Source: JABJOR01 sp965603075
GTDB taxonomy: Bacteria; Pseudomonadota; Alphaproteobacteria; Rhodospirillales; Casp-alpha2
Direction of reading: 5' to 3'
NCBI GenBank assembly: GCA_965603075.1
Contig: CBFDBO010000007.1
Span: forward strand, 62,001-126,000
Length of the DNA stretch: 64,000 nt
The notes beneath the pieces were generated by a model. That model saw only the letters and a program-made list of their open reading frames with translations, ran no database searches and had not been told where the DNA came from. Shown piece by piece: positions 26,310 through 34,954 of the stretch. How positions within the stretch are numbered: position 1 is the stretch's first letter; the number at the start of each line of letters is the position of its first letter. Position numbers and translations under genes: made by a program.

Positions 26310-27278
26310 ATGATGGCAGCACTTGCACGAATGGATTTCGCAACAATGATCGTATGGCTCCTTGCCCTAGGATCGGTTATTGCTGTGTTGGTGTTTGTTT
26401 TTTCCTTTGTCATCAACACCAAACAATCAAAACGTATCAAACAGGTAATATCACGTCACCGGGGTGATTTGACATCTATACAGATGCAGGGGCTCAATAA
26501 AGGGTCGGCATCGCGCGCACATCGAAAAGGTAAAGACTCACTTGCCTATAAACTTGTAGAGCTTTTGAATTTACAAAAATTCACGTCGTCCAAAGAAGTA
26601 CGTATGTCTCTTGCTATGGCAGGTATGCGGGGTAGTTCAGTCCTAACCTATTATATTGCAGCGCGTATTGTTGGTGCTGCTGCCGGTTTCGTCGGGACAC
26701 TTTTATTCATTAGTTTAATGAAAGAGTTTACCTATCCAGAAGTCATGAAATTTGTATTTTCAGGTATAGGGGGGGGGATTGGTTTTTATCTTCCTAAAAT
26801 TATTGTCAGCAACAAAGCCCAAAATCGCCAGGATCAAATGACGGCATCATTCCCCGATGCGCTTGATCTTTTATTGATCTGTGTTGAATCCGGTTTAGGC
26901 ATTGAAATGGCCTTTAGCAAAGTGACGGAAGAAATTATGGAAGGTCATCCCGTTTTGGCCGGCGAGATTGGTCTTACCTCGGCAGAGCTTTCGTTTCTGG
27001 GGGATCGCCGTCAGGCCTTTGAAAACTTCTCCCTTCGTACGGGGCTGCCCGTTGCTAAATCCCTCGCAACCACTTTAATCCAATCGGAGCAATATGGTAC
27101 ACCCGTGGGGACTGCGCTGAAAGTTCTTGCCCAAGAAAAACGCGATGAACGGATGTCTGCGGCAGAAAAGAAAGCCGCCTCCCTTCCCGCCAAATTGACG
27201 GTGCCAATGATTTTGTTTTTCTTGCCTGTGCTGTTCATTGTGGTTATTGGTCCTGCCGCTTTGTCTCTTGGTAAATAG
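26310..27278 (+). CDS. tadC: Tad platform protein TadC
   Basis: Second T2SSF-type inner-membrane platform protein, 322 residues, with an N-terminal helix (MIVWLLALGSVIAVLVFVFS), central helices (about 110-165) and a C-terminal helix (MILFFLPVLFIVVIG). The signature SFPDALDLLLICVESGLGIE and QSEQYGTPVGTALKVLAQE are typical of TadC. It starts 13 bases after tadB and ends the cpaB-tadC series; the sugar cassette continues after 11 bases on the same strand with no terminator visible in between. Confidence 0.93.
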   Translation: MMAALARMDFATMIVWLLALGSVIAVLVFVFSFVINTKQSKRIKQVISRHRGDLTSIQMQGLNKGSASRAHRKGKDSLAYKLVELLNLQKFTSSKEVRMSLAMAGMRGSSVLTYYIAARIVGAAAGFVGTLLFISLMKEFTYPEVMKFVFSGIGGGIGFYLPKIIVSNKAQNRQDQMTASFPDALDLLLICVESGLGIEMAFSKVTEEIMEGHPVLAGEIGLTSAELSFLGDRRQAFENFSLRTGLPVAKSLATTLIQSEQYGTPVGTALKVLAQEKRDERMSAAEKKAASLPAKLTVPMILFFLPVLFIVVIGPAALSLGK

Positions 27279-27289
27279 CGTTCAGATAG

Positions 27290-28285
27290 ATGGTAGAAAA
27301 ATCAACAGGGGCAAATACCGGTTGTTATGTGATTGTTGGTGGAGCAGGGTTTATCGGCTCTCATTTTACCGATGCTTTATTGGCTGACCCTGCGACCCAA
27401 GCCGTCAGCCTTTTTGACAATTTTTCCTCCGGGCACGATTGGCATTTTGCTCATCATAAAGATGATCCCCGGTTGAATGTGGTCCGCGCCGATATCGCGG
27501 ATATGGGACGTCTTTGTGACACTCTAAAAGGGCACGATGTGGTTATTCATCTGGCTTCTAATCCCGATATAGCCGCGGCGGTTACCGACCCCGATATTGA
27601 TTTTCGTGAAGGAACGGTATTAACCCGCAATGTGATTGAAGCCATGCGCCAAACCGATTGCCACCGAATTCTTTATGCTTCGGGCAGTGGGGTTTACGGT
27701 GATTTTGGTACGGTGGAAGTCTCTGAAGACCAACCCGGCATGCGACCCGTATCGACCTATGGGGCAAGCAAGTATGCCAGTGAGCACCTTATTTCGGCCT
27801 ATTGTTTTATGTTTGGTCTCAGTGCGTGTTGTTTTAGATTTGGTAACGTGGTCGGTCCCCGTCAAACCCACGGTGTAGGATACGATTTTGTTCGCAAGCT
27901 ACGTGATGATTCCAATCAGTTGACCATTTTGGGCGATGGGAAACAGAGTAAATCGTATATTCATGTAAACGATACGGTTAATGCCGTCTTGATGGCAAAC
28001 CGGGAGTGTGTTGAGGATTTCAATGTCTTTAATGTTGCCACCGGGGATTATATCACCGTAACAGAAATTGCAGATTTAGCGGTAACCGCCCTTGGATTAG
28101 AAAAAGCCAAGGTACAGTATCAATACGCTGGCGGTGATCGCGGATGGAAGGGTGATGTGCCTGTTATTCGCCTCAATACAGACAGGATTAAGTCATTAGG
28201 GTGGCAGTGCGCCAATAGCTCTGCTCAAGCGCTTGAGCGCTCTCTTGTGGCGCTGATAGATGATCTAAACCAAACGGATGTTTAG
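27290..28285 (+). CDS. NAD-dependent nucleotide-sugar epimerase/dehydratase
   Basis: Extended short-chain dehydrogenase fold. The Rossmann motif GGAGFIGSHF lies near residues 18-27; the substrate-side loop VIHLASNPDIAAA, the catalytic YGASKYASE (Tyr and Lys three residues apart) and RFGNVVGPRQTHGVGYDF follow in normal order. The length of 331 residues fits UDP-glucose 4-epimerase-like enzymes. It opens the sugar cassette directly behind tadC and precedes a heptose-kinase-like gene by 12 bases, so a GDP-heptose or related nucleotide sugar is the probable substrate. The exact reaction (epimerase or dehydratase) cannot be read from the sequence. Confidence 0.87.
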   Translation: MVEKSTGANTGCYVIVGGAGFIGSHFTDALLADPATQAVSLFDNFSSGHDWHFAHHKDDPRLNVVRADIADMGRLCDTLKGHDVVIHLASNPDIAAAVTDPDIDFREGTVLTRNVIEAMRQTDCHRILYASGSGVYGDFGTVEVSEDQPGMRPVSTYGASKYASEHLISAYCFMFGLSACCFRFGNVVGPRQTHGVGYDFVRKLRDDSNQLTILGDGKQSKSYIHVNDTVNAVLMANRECVEDFNVFNVATGDYITVTEIADLAVTALGLEKAKVQYQYAGGDRGWKGDVPVIRLNTDRIKSLGWQCANSSAQALERSLVALIDDLNQTDV

Positions 28286-28297
28286 AGGATTGATTAA

Positions 28298-29278
28298 TTG
28301 ATTATTACACGAACACCCTTACGAATATCCATTGGCGGCGGGGGAACGGACCTGCCGTCGTATTATGAACAGTATGGTGGATTTGTTATTTCAGCGGCGA
28401 TTAATAAATATATTTATATCACCATTAATAAATCATTCCGCGAGGGCTATTATCTTAAATACTCCAAAGTTGAATCAGTGCAGAATTATGATGACATTCA
28501 ACATGATATTTTTCGGGAAATGTTACGAAAACTAGAGATTAAATCTGGTACGGAAATTGTCAGCATTGCCGACGTTCCCGCTGGGACGGGCATGGGATCA
28601 TCGGGCACGTTTACGGTTGGATTGCTCAATGCATTGTACGCCTATAAACGTCAGCACATCAGTACCGATGAGCTTGCCCGACAGGCCAATGACATGGAAA
28701 TGAATATATTGGGTGAGCCTTGTGGGAAACAAGATCACTATGTCGCAGCTTACGGCGGTATTGTATGTCAAGAATACTGTACCAATGGGGACGTGAATAT
28801 TACCCCCCTTAATATTTCGGAACAAACGGTCAACGGATTGAACGAACATATGATGTTGTTCTTTACAGGATACAGCCGTACCGCGTCTGATTTATTACAG
28901 GTTCAAAAATCGCGTTCTGAAAATGGCGATAAAGCGATGCTGGATAATTTACATTATACCAAAGAACTCGGGGGGCGGATAAAAACAGCTCTTGAGTTGG
29001 ACGATCTAAATAGTTTTGCGCATTTGATGCATGAGCATTGGGAGCATAAACGGGGCCGAACCGAAAATATGTCCAATGACCGGATTAATGCACTCTATCA
29101 AATCGCCCTAGAAAATGGTGCAGTAGGCGGCAAACTTGTAGGCGCGGGTGGCGGTGGATTTTTATTATTCTATACCCGAGACCGTGATCAATTACGAAAA
29201 GCCATGACGGAAAACGGTTTACAAGAAATGGACTTCTCTTTTGATTTCGATGGGTCAATCGTCCAGTTGAGAAATTAG
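28298..29278 (+). CDS. GHMP-family sugar kinase, D-glycero-D-manno-heptose-7-phosphate kinase-like (HddA)
   Basis: Cytosolic kinase. The start IITRTPLRISIGGGGTDLPS is the hallmark of HddA-type heptose-7-phosphate kinases, which make the 1,7-bisphosphate for GDP-heptose synthesis. The ATP-binding loop PAGTGMGSSGTFTVG lies near residues 90-105, and the third GHMP motif KLVGAGGGGFLLFY near 285-298. The length is 326 residues. The start codon is TTG (no alternative gives the family N-terminus). It is placed between the epimerase and a nucleotidyltransferase of the HddC type. The isomerase GmhA and phosphatase GmhB, which would complete the pathway, are not in this window. Confidence 0.85.
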   Translation: MIITRTPLRISIGGGGTDLPSYYEQYGGFVISAAINKYIYITINKSFREGYYLKYSKVESVQNYDDIQHDIFREMLRKLEIKSGTEIVSIADVPAGTGMGSSGTFTVGLLNALYAYKRQHISTDELARQANDMEMNILGEPCGKQDHYVAAYGGIVCQEYCTNGDVNITPLNISEQTVNGLNEHMMLFFTGYSRTASDLLQVQKSRSENGDKAMLDNLHYTKELGGRIKTALELDDLNSFAHLMHEHWEHKRGRTENMSNDRINALYQIALENGAVGGKLVGAGGGGFLLFYTRDRDQLRKAMTENGLQEMDFSFDFDGSIVQLRN

Positions 29279-29288
29279 GGAGTAACGG

Positions 29289-30008
29289 ATGCAGTGTCTG
29301 ATACTCGCTGGTGGTTTTGGTACCCGTATGGAAACGCACAGCAAGGGGCTGCCAAAATCCTTAATTCCCGTACGGGGCGTCCCCTTCATCAATTATCAAC
29401 TTCGTTGGCTGGCAGGGCAGGGGATTACCCAGGTTGTTCTATCCATTGGTTATCAAGCGTCCATGATTGCCGACCATGTGGGTACAGGGGAAAAATGGGG
29501 ACTGGAAATTAAATGTATAGAAGACGGTGATGAACCCTTGGGCACCGCCGGTGCTATTCGCAATGCTGTAGATCATGACCTATTACAAGACGGGTTTTTT
29601 ATTCTCTATGGTGATTCGTATTTGAAAGCAAATTTCTCTGAAGTTTGGAAAGCATCTGAAAATGGTAAACACGCCATCATGACCGTTTTCAAAAATGATA
29701 ATGCTTGGGATCGCTGTAATGTGATTATGGAAAATGATACACTGACATTATTTCTAAAGAATGCGCCACAAGATACCAAGACGCATATGCATCATATCGA
29801 TTATGGCTTATCCGTTATGAACGCAACTATAATTACGACTATGGTGCCGTCGGGTGTTGCTTGTGATTTGGCCGTCGTACAGAACCAATTGAGTATAGAA
29901 AATAAATTAATAGGGTTTGAAGTTTATGATCGGTTCTATGAAATCGGCTCGCCCAAGGGATTGGCTGATCTTGAAGAATACCTTACCAATCATGGTGAGA
30001 ATTTATGA
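29289..30008 (+). CDS. Sugar-1-phosphate nucleotidyltransferase (HddC/RmlA-like)
   Basis: Nucleotidyltransferase fold of 239 residues. The pyrophosphorylase signature CLILAGGFGTRMETHSKGLP is followed by KSLIPVRGVPFINYQL, and the metal-binding region FILYGDSYLKANF contains the catalytic Asp. Enzymes with this N-terminus activate D-glycero-D-manno-heptose 1-phosphate (HddC) or similar sugars. A GGGAGTAAC ribosome site precedes the ATG. The stop overlaps the next gene by four bases. Together with the kinase upstream it suggests synthesis of a GDP- or other NDP-heptose; the nucleotide cannot be decided by eye. Confidence 0.87.
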   Translation: MQCLILAGGFGTRMETHSKGLPKSLIPVRGVPFINYQLRWLAGQGITQVVLSIGYQASMIADHVGTGEKWGLEIKCIEDGDEPLGTAGAIRNAVDHDLLQDGFFILYGDSYLKANFSEVWKASENGKHAIMTVFKNDNAWDRCNVIMENDTLTLFLKNAPQDTKTHMHHIDYGLSVMNATIITTMVPSGVACDLAVVQNQLSIENKLIGFEVYDRFYEIGSPKGLADLEEYLTNHGENL

Positions 30009-31819
30009 ACTTTAGTCGCCCGAAATTATTCACGCCAGGATTTATCGGGGTGATTTTATTTATCGCCTTTATCCATATTGTTTGGTGGTTGTTAGGTAGC
30101 AGCCCCAGCGTTCAGGGTGCCTTTGCCGACGGTGACAGTTATTTAAGGTTGTTGCGCGTAGAGCGTTTATTTGAAACCGGTAACTGGTTCGATATTTCTA
30201 TCCCGGAGGCCAATGCTCCCTATGGCACCACGGTTCATTGGACCCGGCTGTTTGATGTAATATTGCTGATCATCGCTGTTCCGCTAATGCCCTTTTTAGG
30301 CAGCGTTACAGCAATCTATAGTGCCGGTATGATTATCAGTCCCATCCTTCATGTGCTCATGGCGGGCTCTCTGATGTGGGCGCTGCGCCCTTTGATGAAT
30401 GAACGCGGGACTATTTTTGCCGGCGCCGTGAGCGTGACCCAAGCGGGCATCCTTGTCTTTGCCATTGCGGGTCGGGCCGATCATCATATGATGTTTGTTT
30501 TATTAGCGTCATTGGCAATAGGGTATTTTATCAGAGGCTATATCAATCATAGTAATCAAAGGAGCGGCGTATACCTAGGGATCGTTCTCGCTTGTGGCAT
30601 TTGGGTTGGTCCAGAATTTCTGGTGTTTACCTTAATGATCATGGGGGTAGGCGGCCTGTCGTGGATTGTGGAGAAGGGGGACGTGAAGTCACGGTTGGCG
30701 CGGTTTAATTTAGATGCTGCTGCCGGATTATTTGCGGGATTAATTCTAGCCTTGTTTATAGAACGAGGCATGTGGGATTTTGCCCTTGTAGAATATGATC
30801 GGCTTTCAATTGTTCATATGACATTCGCTGGCTTAGCAACAATATTTTGGTGGCTGGCAAAAAACATATCGACCCCATCCAAACAGATAATTTATACGAT
30901 CATCAGCGCCTTAGTATTTAGCGGATTTATGTTTTTGTTATATCCAAAAATTTTAGGCAATCCGGTAAACGATCTTGACCCAGCCATTCAACCGATCTTT
31001 GCGATGGTTTCTGAATACCAAAATATCGAAGGCTTTCCCCGGTCGTTGATATATTTTGGCAGTGCTGTTTTATGTCTTCCTTGGATGTTATGGCGATTAA
31101 AACAATCTTGGAAAAATCCAACTCAGTGGGCTTGGATTTTGCTTGGACTTTGTTTTATTGTCTATGTGTCATTTGCCGTAAGTTGGTTACGATGGGCGCT
31201 TTATGCCGCATTGTTTATGAGCATTATCCTGGGGGATTTAATTTCATTTCTCGATGATTGGATTACCAAGAATAAAACATTCCCCCGTCGTGTTTTTTTA
31301 AAGTTTCTACTTATTTTTGGGTTGTCCGTTGGCCCGTTGATTATGGGGGCTAGCTTGCTACATGTCTCTAAGACAGATGATGAATTGATAGCGGATAAAA
31401 CCAATACCTGTCCCGTTGAAGAACTGACAAAGTTTTTGAACAAATCACCGCATTATCAAACACCAAAAATTATCGTCACGTCGGCAAATTTTGGACCTGA
31501 AATAATATACCGAACCACTCACAAAGTTCTGGCGACGGTCCACCACCGCAGTGTTAGTGGTATCCTCGATGGGTATTCTATCTTAAATGGTGCAGAGGAT
31601 CAGGCTATTATTGCAATTATCCAAGAACGATTGGTGGATTTAATAATACTTTGTCCCGGTACAGGAAATGATCGTTATTTCTTGCGGGGTGATAAACCAA
31701 ATTCTCTCTACAAAAGATTGCAAGAAGGACAATACCCAGTATGGGTAGAACCTGTTGTTTTACCGAAAAATTTAAACGATCAATTTTTGATGTTCAGGGT
31801 TCAACGCACCAATTTATAA
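30005..31819 (+). CDS. STT3-like GT-C membrane protein, candidate oligosaccharyltransferase or glycosyltransferase
   Basis: A 604-residue polytopic protein with about twelve hydrophobic helices and a soluble C-terminal region of roughly 160 residues. The first external loop has FADGDSYLRLLRVERL, an acidic motif in the place of the GT-C catalytic residue, followed by APYGTTVHWTRLFD. A second loop has GRADHHMMFVL, which resembles the DHH motif of the STT3/PglB/AglB family. No clear WWDYG-type motif is present, so the protein is either a divergent oligosaccharyltransferase or another GT-C enzyme. It is translationally coupled to the nucleotidyltransferase and closes the sugar cassette behind the Tad genes. 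Confidence 0.68.
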   Translation: MNFSRPKLFTPGFIGVILFIAFIHIVWWLLGSSPSVQGAFADGDSYLRLLRVERLFETGNWFDISIPEANAPYGTTVHWTRLFDVILLIIAVPLMPFLGSVTAIYSAGMIISPILHVLMAGSLMWALRPLMNERGTIFAGAVSVTQAGILVFAIAGRADHHMMFVLLASLAIGYFIRGYINHSNQRSGVYLGIVLACGIWVGPEFLVFTLMIMGVGGLSWIVEKGDVKSRLARFNLDAAAGLFAGLILALFIERGMWDFALVEYDRLSIVHMTFAGLATIFWWLAKNISTPSKQIIYTIISALVFSGFMFLLYPKILGNPVNDLDPAIQPIFAMVSEYQNIEGFPRSLIYFGSAVLCLPWMLWRLKQSWKNPTQWAWILLGLCFIVYVSFAVSWLRWALYAALFMSIILGDLISFLDDWITKNKTFPRRVFLKFLLIFGLSVGPLIMGASLLHVSKTDDELIADKTNTCPVEELTKFLNKSPHYQTPKIIVTSANFGPEIIYRTTHKVLATVHHRSVSGILDGYSILNGAEDQAIIAIIQERLVDLIILCPGTGNDRYFLRGDKPNSLYKRLQEGQYPVWVEPVVLPKNLNDQFLMFRVQRTNL

Positions 31820-31947
31820 AGTGCGTATGTATCGTCTGACAATCACCATTGCTCGAATGCCGCACTTAAATTAAAACAGGCACCGCCATATCCCCTCTAT
31901 AGTGCGCGTAAGAACGGCAACAAACCGGTGCACTCTGTCGTAACGTT

Positions 31948-32736
31948 CTATTCGGACTTGCGGGCTCGGGCTATAATTTGCCAACCCCATGGGGTATTGA
32001 AAAAATTGAATTTTAGCAGAACACGAAATGTCGCCATAGCAAACCGCGCCAATAAACTAGGGCTTCCATCGATGTCATCATTCAATCGTTCCCCGCGCAG
32101 TAGTATGACAAAGCGGTAGAGATTAAAGGTCGGGAAACCAGCACCTGCGGCAAGTTCAACGGTGTATCCTGCGCTCTCTAATTGCTGCGTAATCAGGGCG
32201 GGGGTGTAATGCGTGATGTGTCCGATGGACCGATCAAAGGCCGACTTTGGACCACCGGGAACAGTAATAGAAACCGAACCGCCCGGTTTTATAAAGTGTG
32301 ATAACTGTTTTAGAACGCTAATAGGGTCTTCCACGTGTTCGAGAACCTCAGAACACACTGCATGGCTCGCCCAACTGACGAGTTCTCCGTGGGGGGTAGC
32401 ACTTGATGCCAAATCAACAATACTTACCTGGGCATTTGGGTTTTTCTTTGCCGTAACATCCAATCCCGTTTGGCTGCGGTCTATGCCGGCAAAGCGTGCA
32501 TTGGGGTAGCGTCTTTCAAGGGCCATAAGCATATCACCCGTGCCACACCCGACATCTAGAATTGTCGCTGATTTAGATTGCTCTGTTGTAAGTCCCAACA
32601 ATCTATAAACGAGTTTCCGTCTAAACGGTTGCGCCGGGTTCAACCGTGTGGCCTCCGCATACTGATCCCAATGATCTTCCCAGTATTCGCTTTCTTTAAC
32701 GGATACGGCATCAATTAATTTAGAATCAGAGGTCAT
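31948..32736 (-). CDS. Class I SAM-dependent methyltransferase
   Basis: Cytosolic methyltransferase with the glycine-rich motif I ILDVGCGTGDMLMALE, an acidic residue at the end of strand two (FAGIDRS) and motif VCSEVLEHVEDP; the pattern is that of Methyltransf_12/23 proteins often seen in glycan clusters. The open frame extends to 32778 and overlaps the upstream glycosyltransferase gene, but the ATG at 32736 (MTSDSKLIDAVSV) sits four bases behind that gene's stop codon and is the more natural coupled start. It could methylate a sugar or lipid carrier; the substrate is unknown. Confidence 0.82.
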   Translation of the reverse strand: MTSDSKLIDAVSVKESEYWEDHWDQYAEATRLNPAQPFRRKLVYRLLGLTTEQSKSATILDVGCGTGDMLMALERRYPNARFAGIDRSQTGLDVTAKKNPNAQVSIVDLASSATPHGELVSWASHAVCSEVLEHVEDPISVLKQLSHFIKPGGSVSITVPGGPKSAFDRSIGHITHYTPALITQQLESAGYTVELAAGAGFPTFNLYRFVILLRGERLNDDIDGSPSLLARFAMATFRVLLKFNFFNTPWGWQIIARARKSE

Positions 32737-32740
32737 TAAA

Positions 32741-33994
32741 TTACGGCTTATTGTTTTGCGTTGCGGGCATATTGGCATGTATCGCCTGTATCAGCAGCGT
32801 TGAAATGAACGTGATAAAGGATAACACAATAAATAATAATCCCACCACAGCCAGATGATTGGTGCCAAGCATGTTATCGAATAGGATATATCCGGCGCCC
32901 GCGTAAGCGCTGGCGAAGTTCAGGAAAAATAAAAATCCAATGATGAAAGCAACCCCTGACGTTATCATCATTGGCGTATAAGGGAATGTCTCTGCCCAGC
33001 GTTTTTTTGTTTGCCCAGAGGGATCGTAAAGGCTTTGCGCCATGCACCCTAGGAAGAAACTTTGCAAACCAACGATACTAAATGTTGCCCCTAGAAATAG
33101 GGTGTTTAGGGACAATGTCACACCCCCTATTGTTAGCGGGCCGGCACCGAGCGGCAGGGTTATAATTAAGCCGAGTAGGAATAAAAATATTCCCGGTTTA
33201 AGAACAAAAAAATCCGCGCCATGAATGAGCATGGCTCTTAAATTTATCCACCCTGCATGCCAAGGGGAAAACCACCCGATACGTTTGTGATGGCTTTCAC
33301 GACCTTCTCGGTCCTTGTAAAAATGGACGGGGGCTTCGATTGTCCGTAATTGAAGGCGAACGGACTTTACGATCATTTCAGAGGCATATTCCCATGACTG
33401 TGATTGAAGGTTCATTCGCTTGAAAGCATCAAGGGTCACCCCCCGCATGCCGCAATGGATGTCAGAAAAATTAGTGCCGTAAATAACATTTAGAATAAAG
33501 ATGGTTAAAGGGGTGCCGAAATAACGGTGCAAGGCCGGCATGGCCCCCTTTTCTATGGAGCCATTAAAACGTGATCCTATAACAAACTCATGATCGCTGT
33601 GAAAGTGTTCCATAAAAGGTGCGAGCTCGCGAAAATCATAAGTGCAATCCGCATCCCCGAGAATAACATATTTTCCACGGATGATTTGAATGGAATCTAA
33701 GTAGGCCCGCCCGAGACCTCTTTTAGGCATCTTTAAGACGCGCGCGCCCATGGTTAGCGCTATATCGGGTGTGGCATCGGTAGAGCTATCAAGGATGATA
33801 ATTTCGGCCTTCACACCTGCTTTGGCGATCCCCTCATGGCACCAATTCATAAATTCACTAATCACGGATTCTTCATTGAGCGCGGGAATGACAATGGACA
33901 GCTCTGGGGCTGGTTCATCGTTGTCCGGAATCAAAAGGGTTAGTTCCGGATCGTCCTTAAAAAATACTTTGTTTTTTTCTGTCACAGGGGTCAT
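32741..33994 (-). CDS. GT2 glycosyltransferase, DPM1/polyprenyl-phosphate sugar synthase-like with membrane tail
   Basis: The catalytic GT-A domain occupies about residues 30-250: LSIVIPALNEESVISEFM, the DXD-like GDADCTYDF and GSRFNGSIEKGAMP. This is followed by about four hydrophobic helices (residues about 265-405), as in bacterial polyprenyl-phosphate mannose or glucose synthases that feed GT-C enzymes in the periplasm. The length is 417 residues. This makes it a logical partner of the STT3-like GT-C protein on the opposite strand: a lipid-linked sugar donor on one side, a membrane-embedded transferase on the other. A methyltransferase gene follows on the same strand. Confidence 0.85.
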   Translation of the reverse strand: MTPVTEKNKVFFKDDPELTLLIPDNDEPAPELSIVIPALNEESVISEFMNWCHEGIAKAGVKAEIIILDSSTDATPDIALTMGARVLKMPKRGLGRAYLDSIQIIRGKYVILGDADCTYDFRELAPFMEHFHSDHEFVIGSRFNGSIEKGAMPALHRYFGTPLTIFILNVIYGTNFSDIHCGMRGVTLDAFKRMNLQSQSWEYASEMIVKSVRLQLRTIEAPVHFYKDREGRESHHKRIGWFSPWHAGWINLRAMLIHGADFFVLKPGIFLFLLGLIITLPLGAGPLTIGGVTLSLNTLFLGATFSIVGLQSFFLGCMAQSLYDPSGQTKKRWAETFPYTPMMITSGVAFIIGFLFFLNFASAYAGAGYILFDNMLGTNHLAVVGLLFIVLSFITFISTLLIQAIHANMPATQNNKP

Positions 33995-34016
33995 TCACAG
34001 GGGTTCATTTCTTTTA

Positions 34017-34544
34017 TTAATTATTTAATATATTTTGCATTGAAGGCGGCAGAACGGGGATACGCTCTAGCATAATCAATGTGGCTAAGGATATGGCAAT
34101 ACCATAAGGGATCGGTTGTTTCATCCCGCTATTTTCAGCCAGCCAAGGGGGGGAGCCTAATAACGTTGCAAAGCGGGGTACTTTTTGAGCGATCAGCATA
34201 ATAAGCGCCAACGCCCCACCCAAAAGCAGGATATACATTAAAATGCGAACAAAGTCCGTTGGATCAAACCAAATGATAATCGCTGCCAGCAATTTTACAT
34301 CACCTCCGCCAATAAAACCAAATGTAAACAGAACGGCCCCCACAATGAGGAAAGCTAGAGCATAGGCATAATGCAGCCCAATCATGGTGAAGGGTATGTC
34401 GATCATCACAGCAGCGGGTAAAAAAAGAATGGCGATGAGGATTGAAGCTCGATTGGAAATTTCTAGGTGTCGGAAATCAGTATATGCCGCCCATACTAAG
34501 GTGAGGGTGAATACGACAATTACCAATATTTGGATATAGGACAT
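34017..34544 (-). CDS. cpaA: Prepilin peptidase CpaA/TadV
   Basis: Inner-membrane aspartic peptidase of the A24 family that cleaves Flp and TadE-type leader peptides. Two catalytic aspartates are visible: in AAYTDFRHLEISN (about residue 22) and in the GxGD motif FGFIGGGDVKLLA (about 93). About five hydrophobic helices; 175 residues, the short TadV type without a methyltransferase domain. It lies 150 bases downstream of the flp gene on the same strand, and serves both flp genes and the pseudopilins. Transcription probably depends on read-through of the flp hairpin or on an own promoter. Confidence 0.93.
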   Translation of the reverse strand: MSYIQILVIVVFTLTLVWAAYTDFRHLEISNRASILIAILFLPAAVMIDIPFTMIGLHYAYALAFLIVGAVLFTFGFIGGGDVKLLAAIIIWFDPTDFVRILMYILLLGGALALIMLIAQKVPRFATLLGSPPWLAENSGMKQPIPYGIAISLATLIMLERIPVLPPSMQNILNN

Positions 34545-34638
34545 AATAAATATTCCATTATGCTGAAAATTGTCCGAAACCTACAGTTAATTTCAGTGAA
34601 AATGTAGTGTGGTTTGAGTCTTACAGTCTAGATACAAT

Positions 34639-34671
34639 TAAACCCGGCGCTCGTTAGAACCACCGGGTTTA
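34639..34671 (-). terminator. Hairpin downstream of the flp gene
   Basis: TAAACCCGG and CCGGGTTTA form a 9-bp stem with a 15-base loop, 24 bases past the flp stop, followed on the minus strand by an AT-rich run. It may end most flp transcripts while letting some pass into cpaA, a common way to make pilin in excess. The tail is not a strong U tract. Confidence 0.65.
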
Positions 34672-34694
34672 ACTATATGAATTGTTTAGTTGCG

Positions 34695-34865
34695 TTAGAG
34701 GCTGTTGCTTACGTCGCCAAATGTGTTGCTGATGTCTGTACCCAGCAACGTAATAGCACCAATGATTGCAACAGCGACAAGCGCTGCGATCAGACCATAT
34801 TCGATGGCAGTTGCACCCTCTTTATTGCTGCGAAGGGTGCTGGCGATTTGAACTAATTTCATCAT
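34695..34865 (-). CDS. flp: Flp-type major pilin
   Basis: Too short for ordinary ORF lists. The product MMKLVQIASTLRSNKEG is followed by ATAIEYGLIAALVAVAII, the canonical Flp processing site (G before ATAIEYGLIA) and hydrophobic helix, and a tail GTDISNTFGDVSNSL; 55 or 56 residues. GGAGAATC lies before two adjacent ATG codons (34865 and 34862). The gene lies directly upstream of cpaA on the same strand, as in most Tad loci, and so is probably the main pilin. The tail closely resembles that of the orphan copy near 2.6 kb. Confidence 0.94.
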   Translation of the reverse strand: MMKLVQIASTLRSNKEGATAIEYGLIAALVAVAIIGAITLLGTDISNTFGDVSNSL

Positions 34866-34925
34866 CCGGAAGATTCTCCTATTTATTATTTGCCCGGATC
34901 TATCGATACCGGCTTTGAATTAATG

Positions 34926-34954
34926 TTAATCCGTCTGCATAGACAGCCTGACAA
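34926..34954 (-). promoter_or_regulatory. Possible sigma-70-type promoter of flp
   Basis: On the minus strand TTGTCA and GATTAA are separated by 17 bases and would start transcription about 55 bases before the flp start codon. The match to the consensus is fair in the -35 box and weak in the -10 box. Confidence 0.3.

Noticed and set aside
34695..34865. tRNA or small RNA gene in the flp-cpaA spacer
   Set aside because: The segment is explained by the flp gene and its hairpin; no cloverleaf pattern was found here or in the other large spacers.
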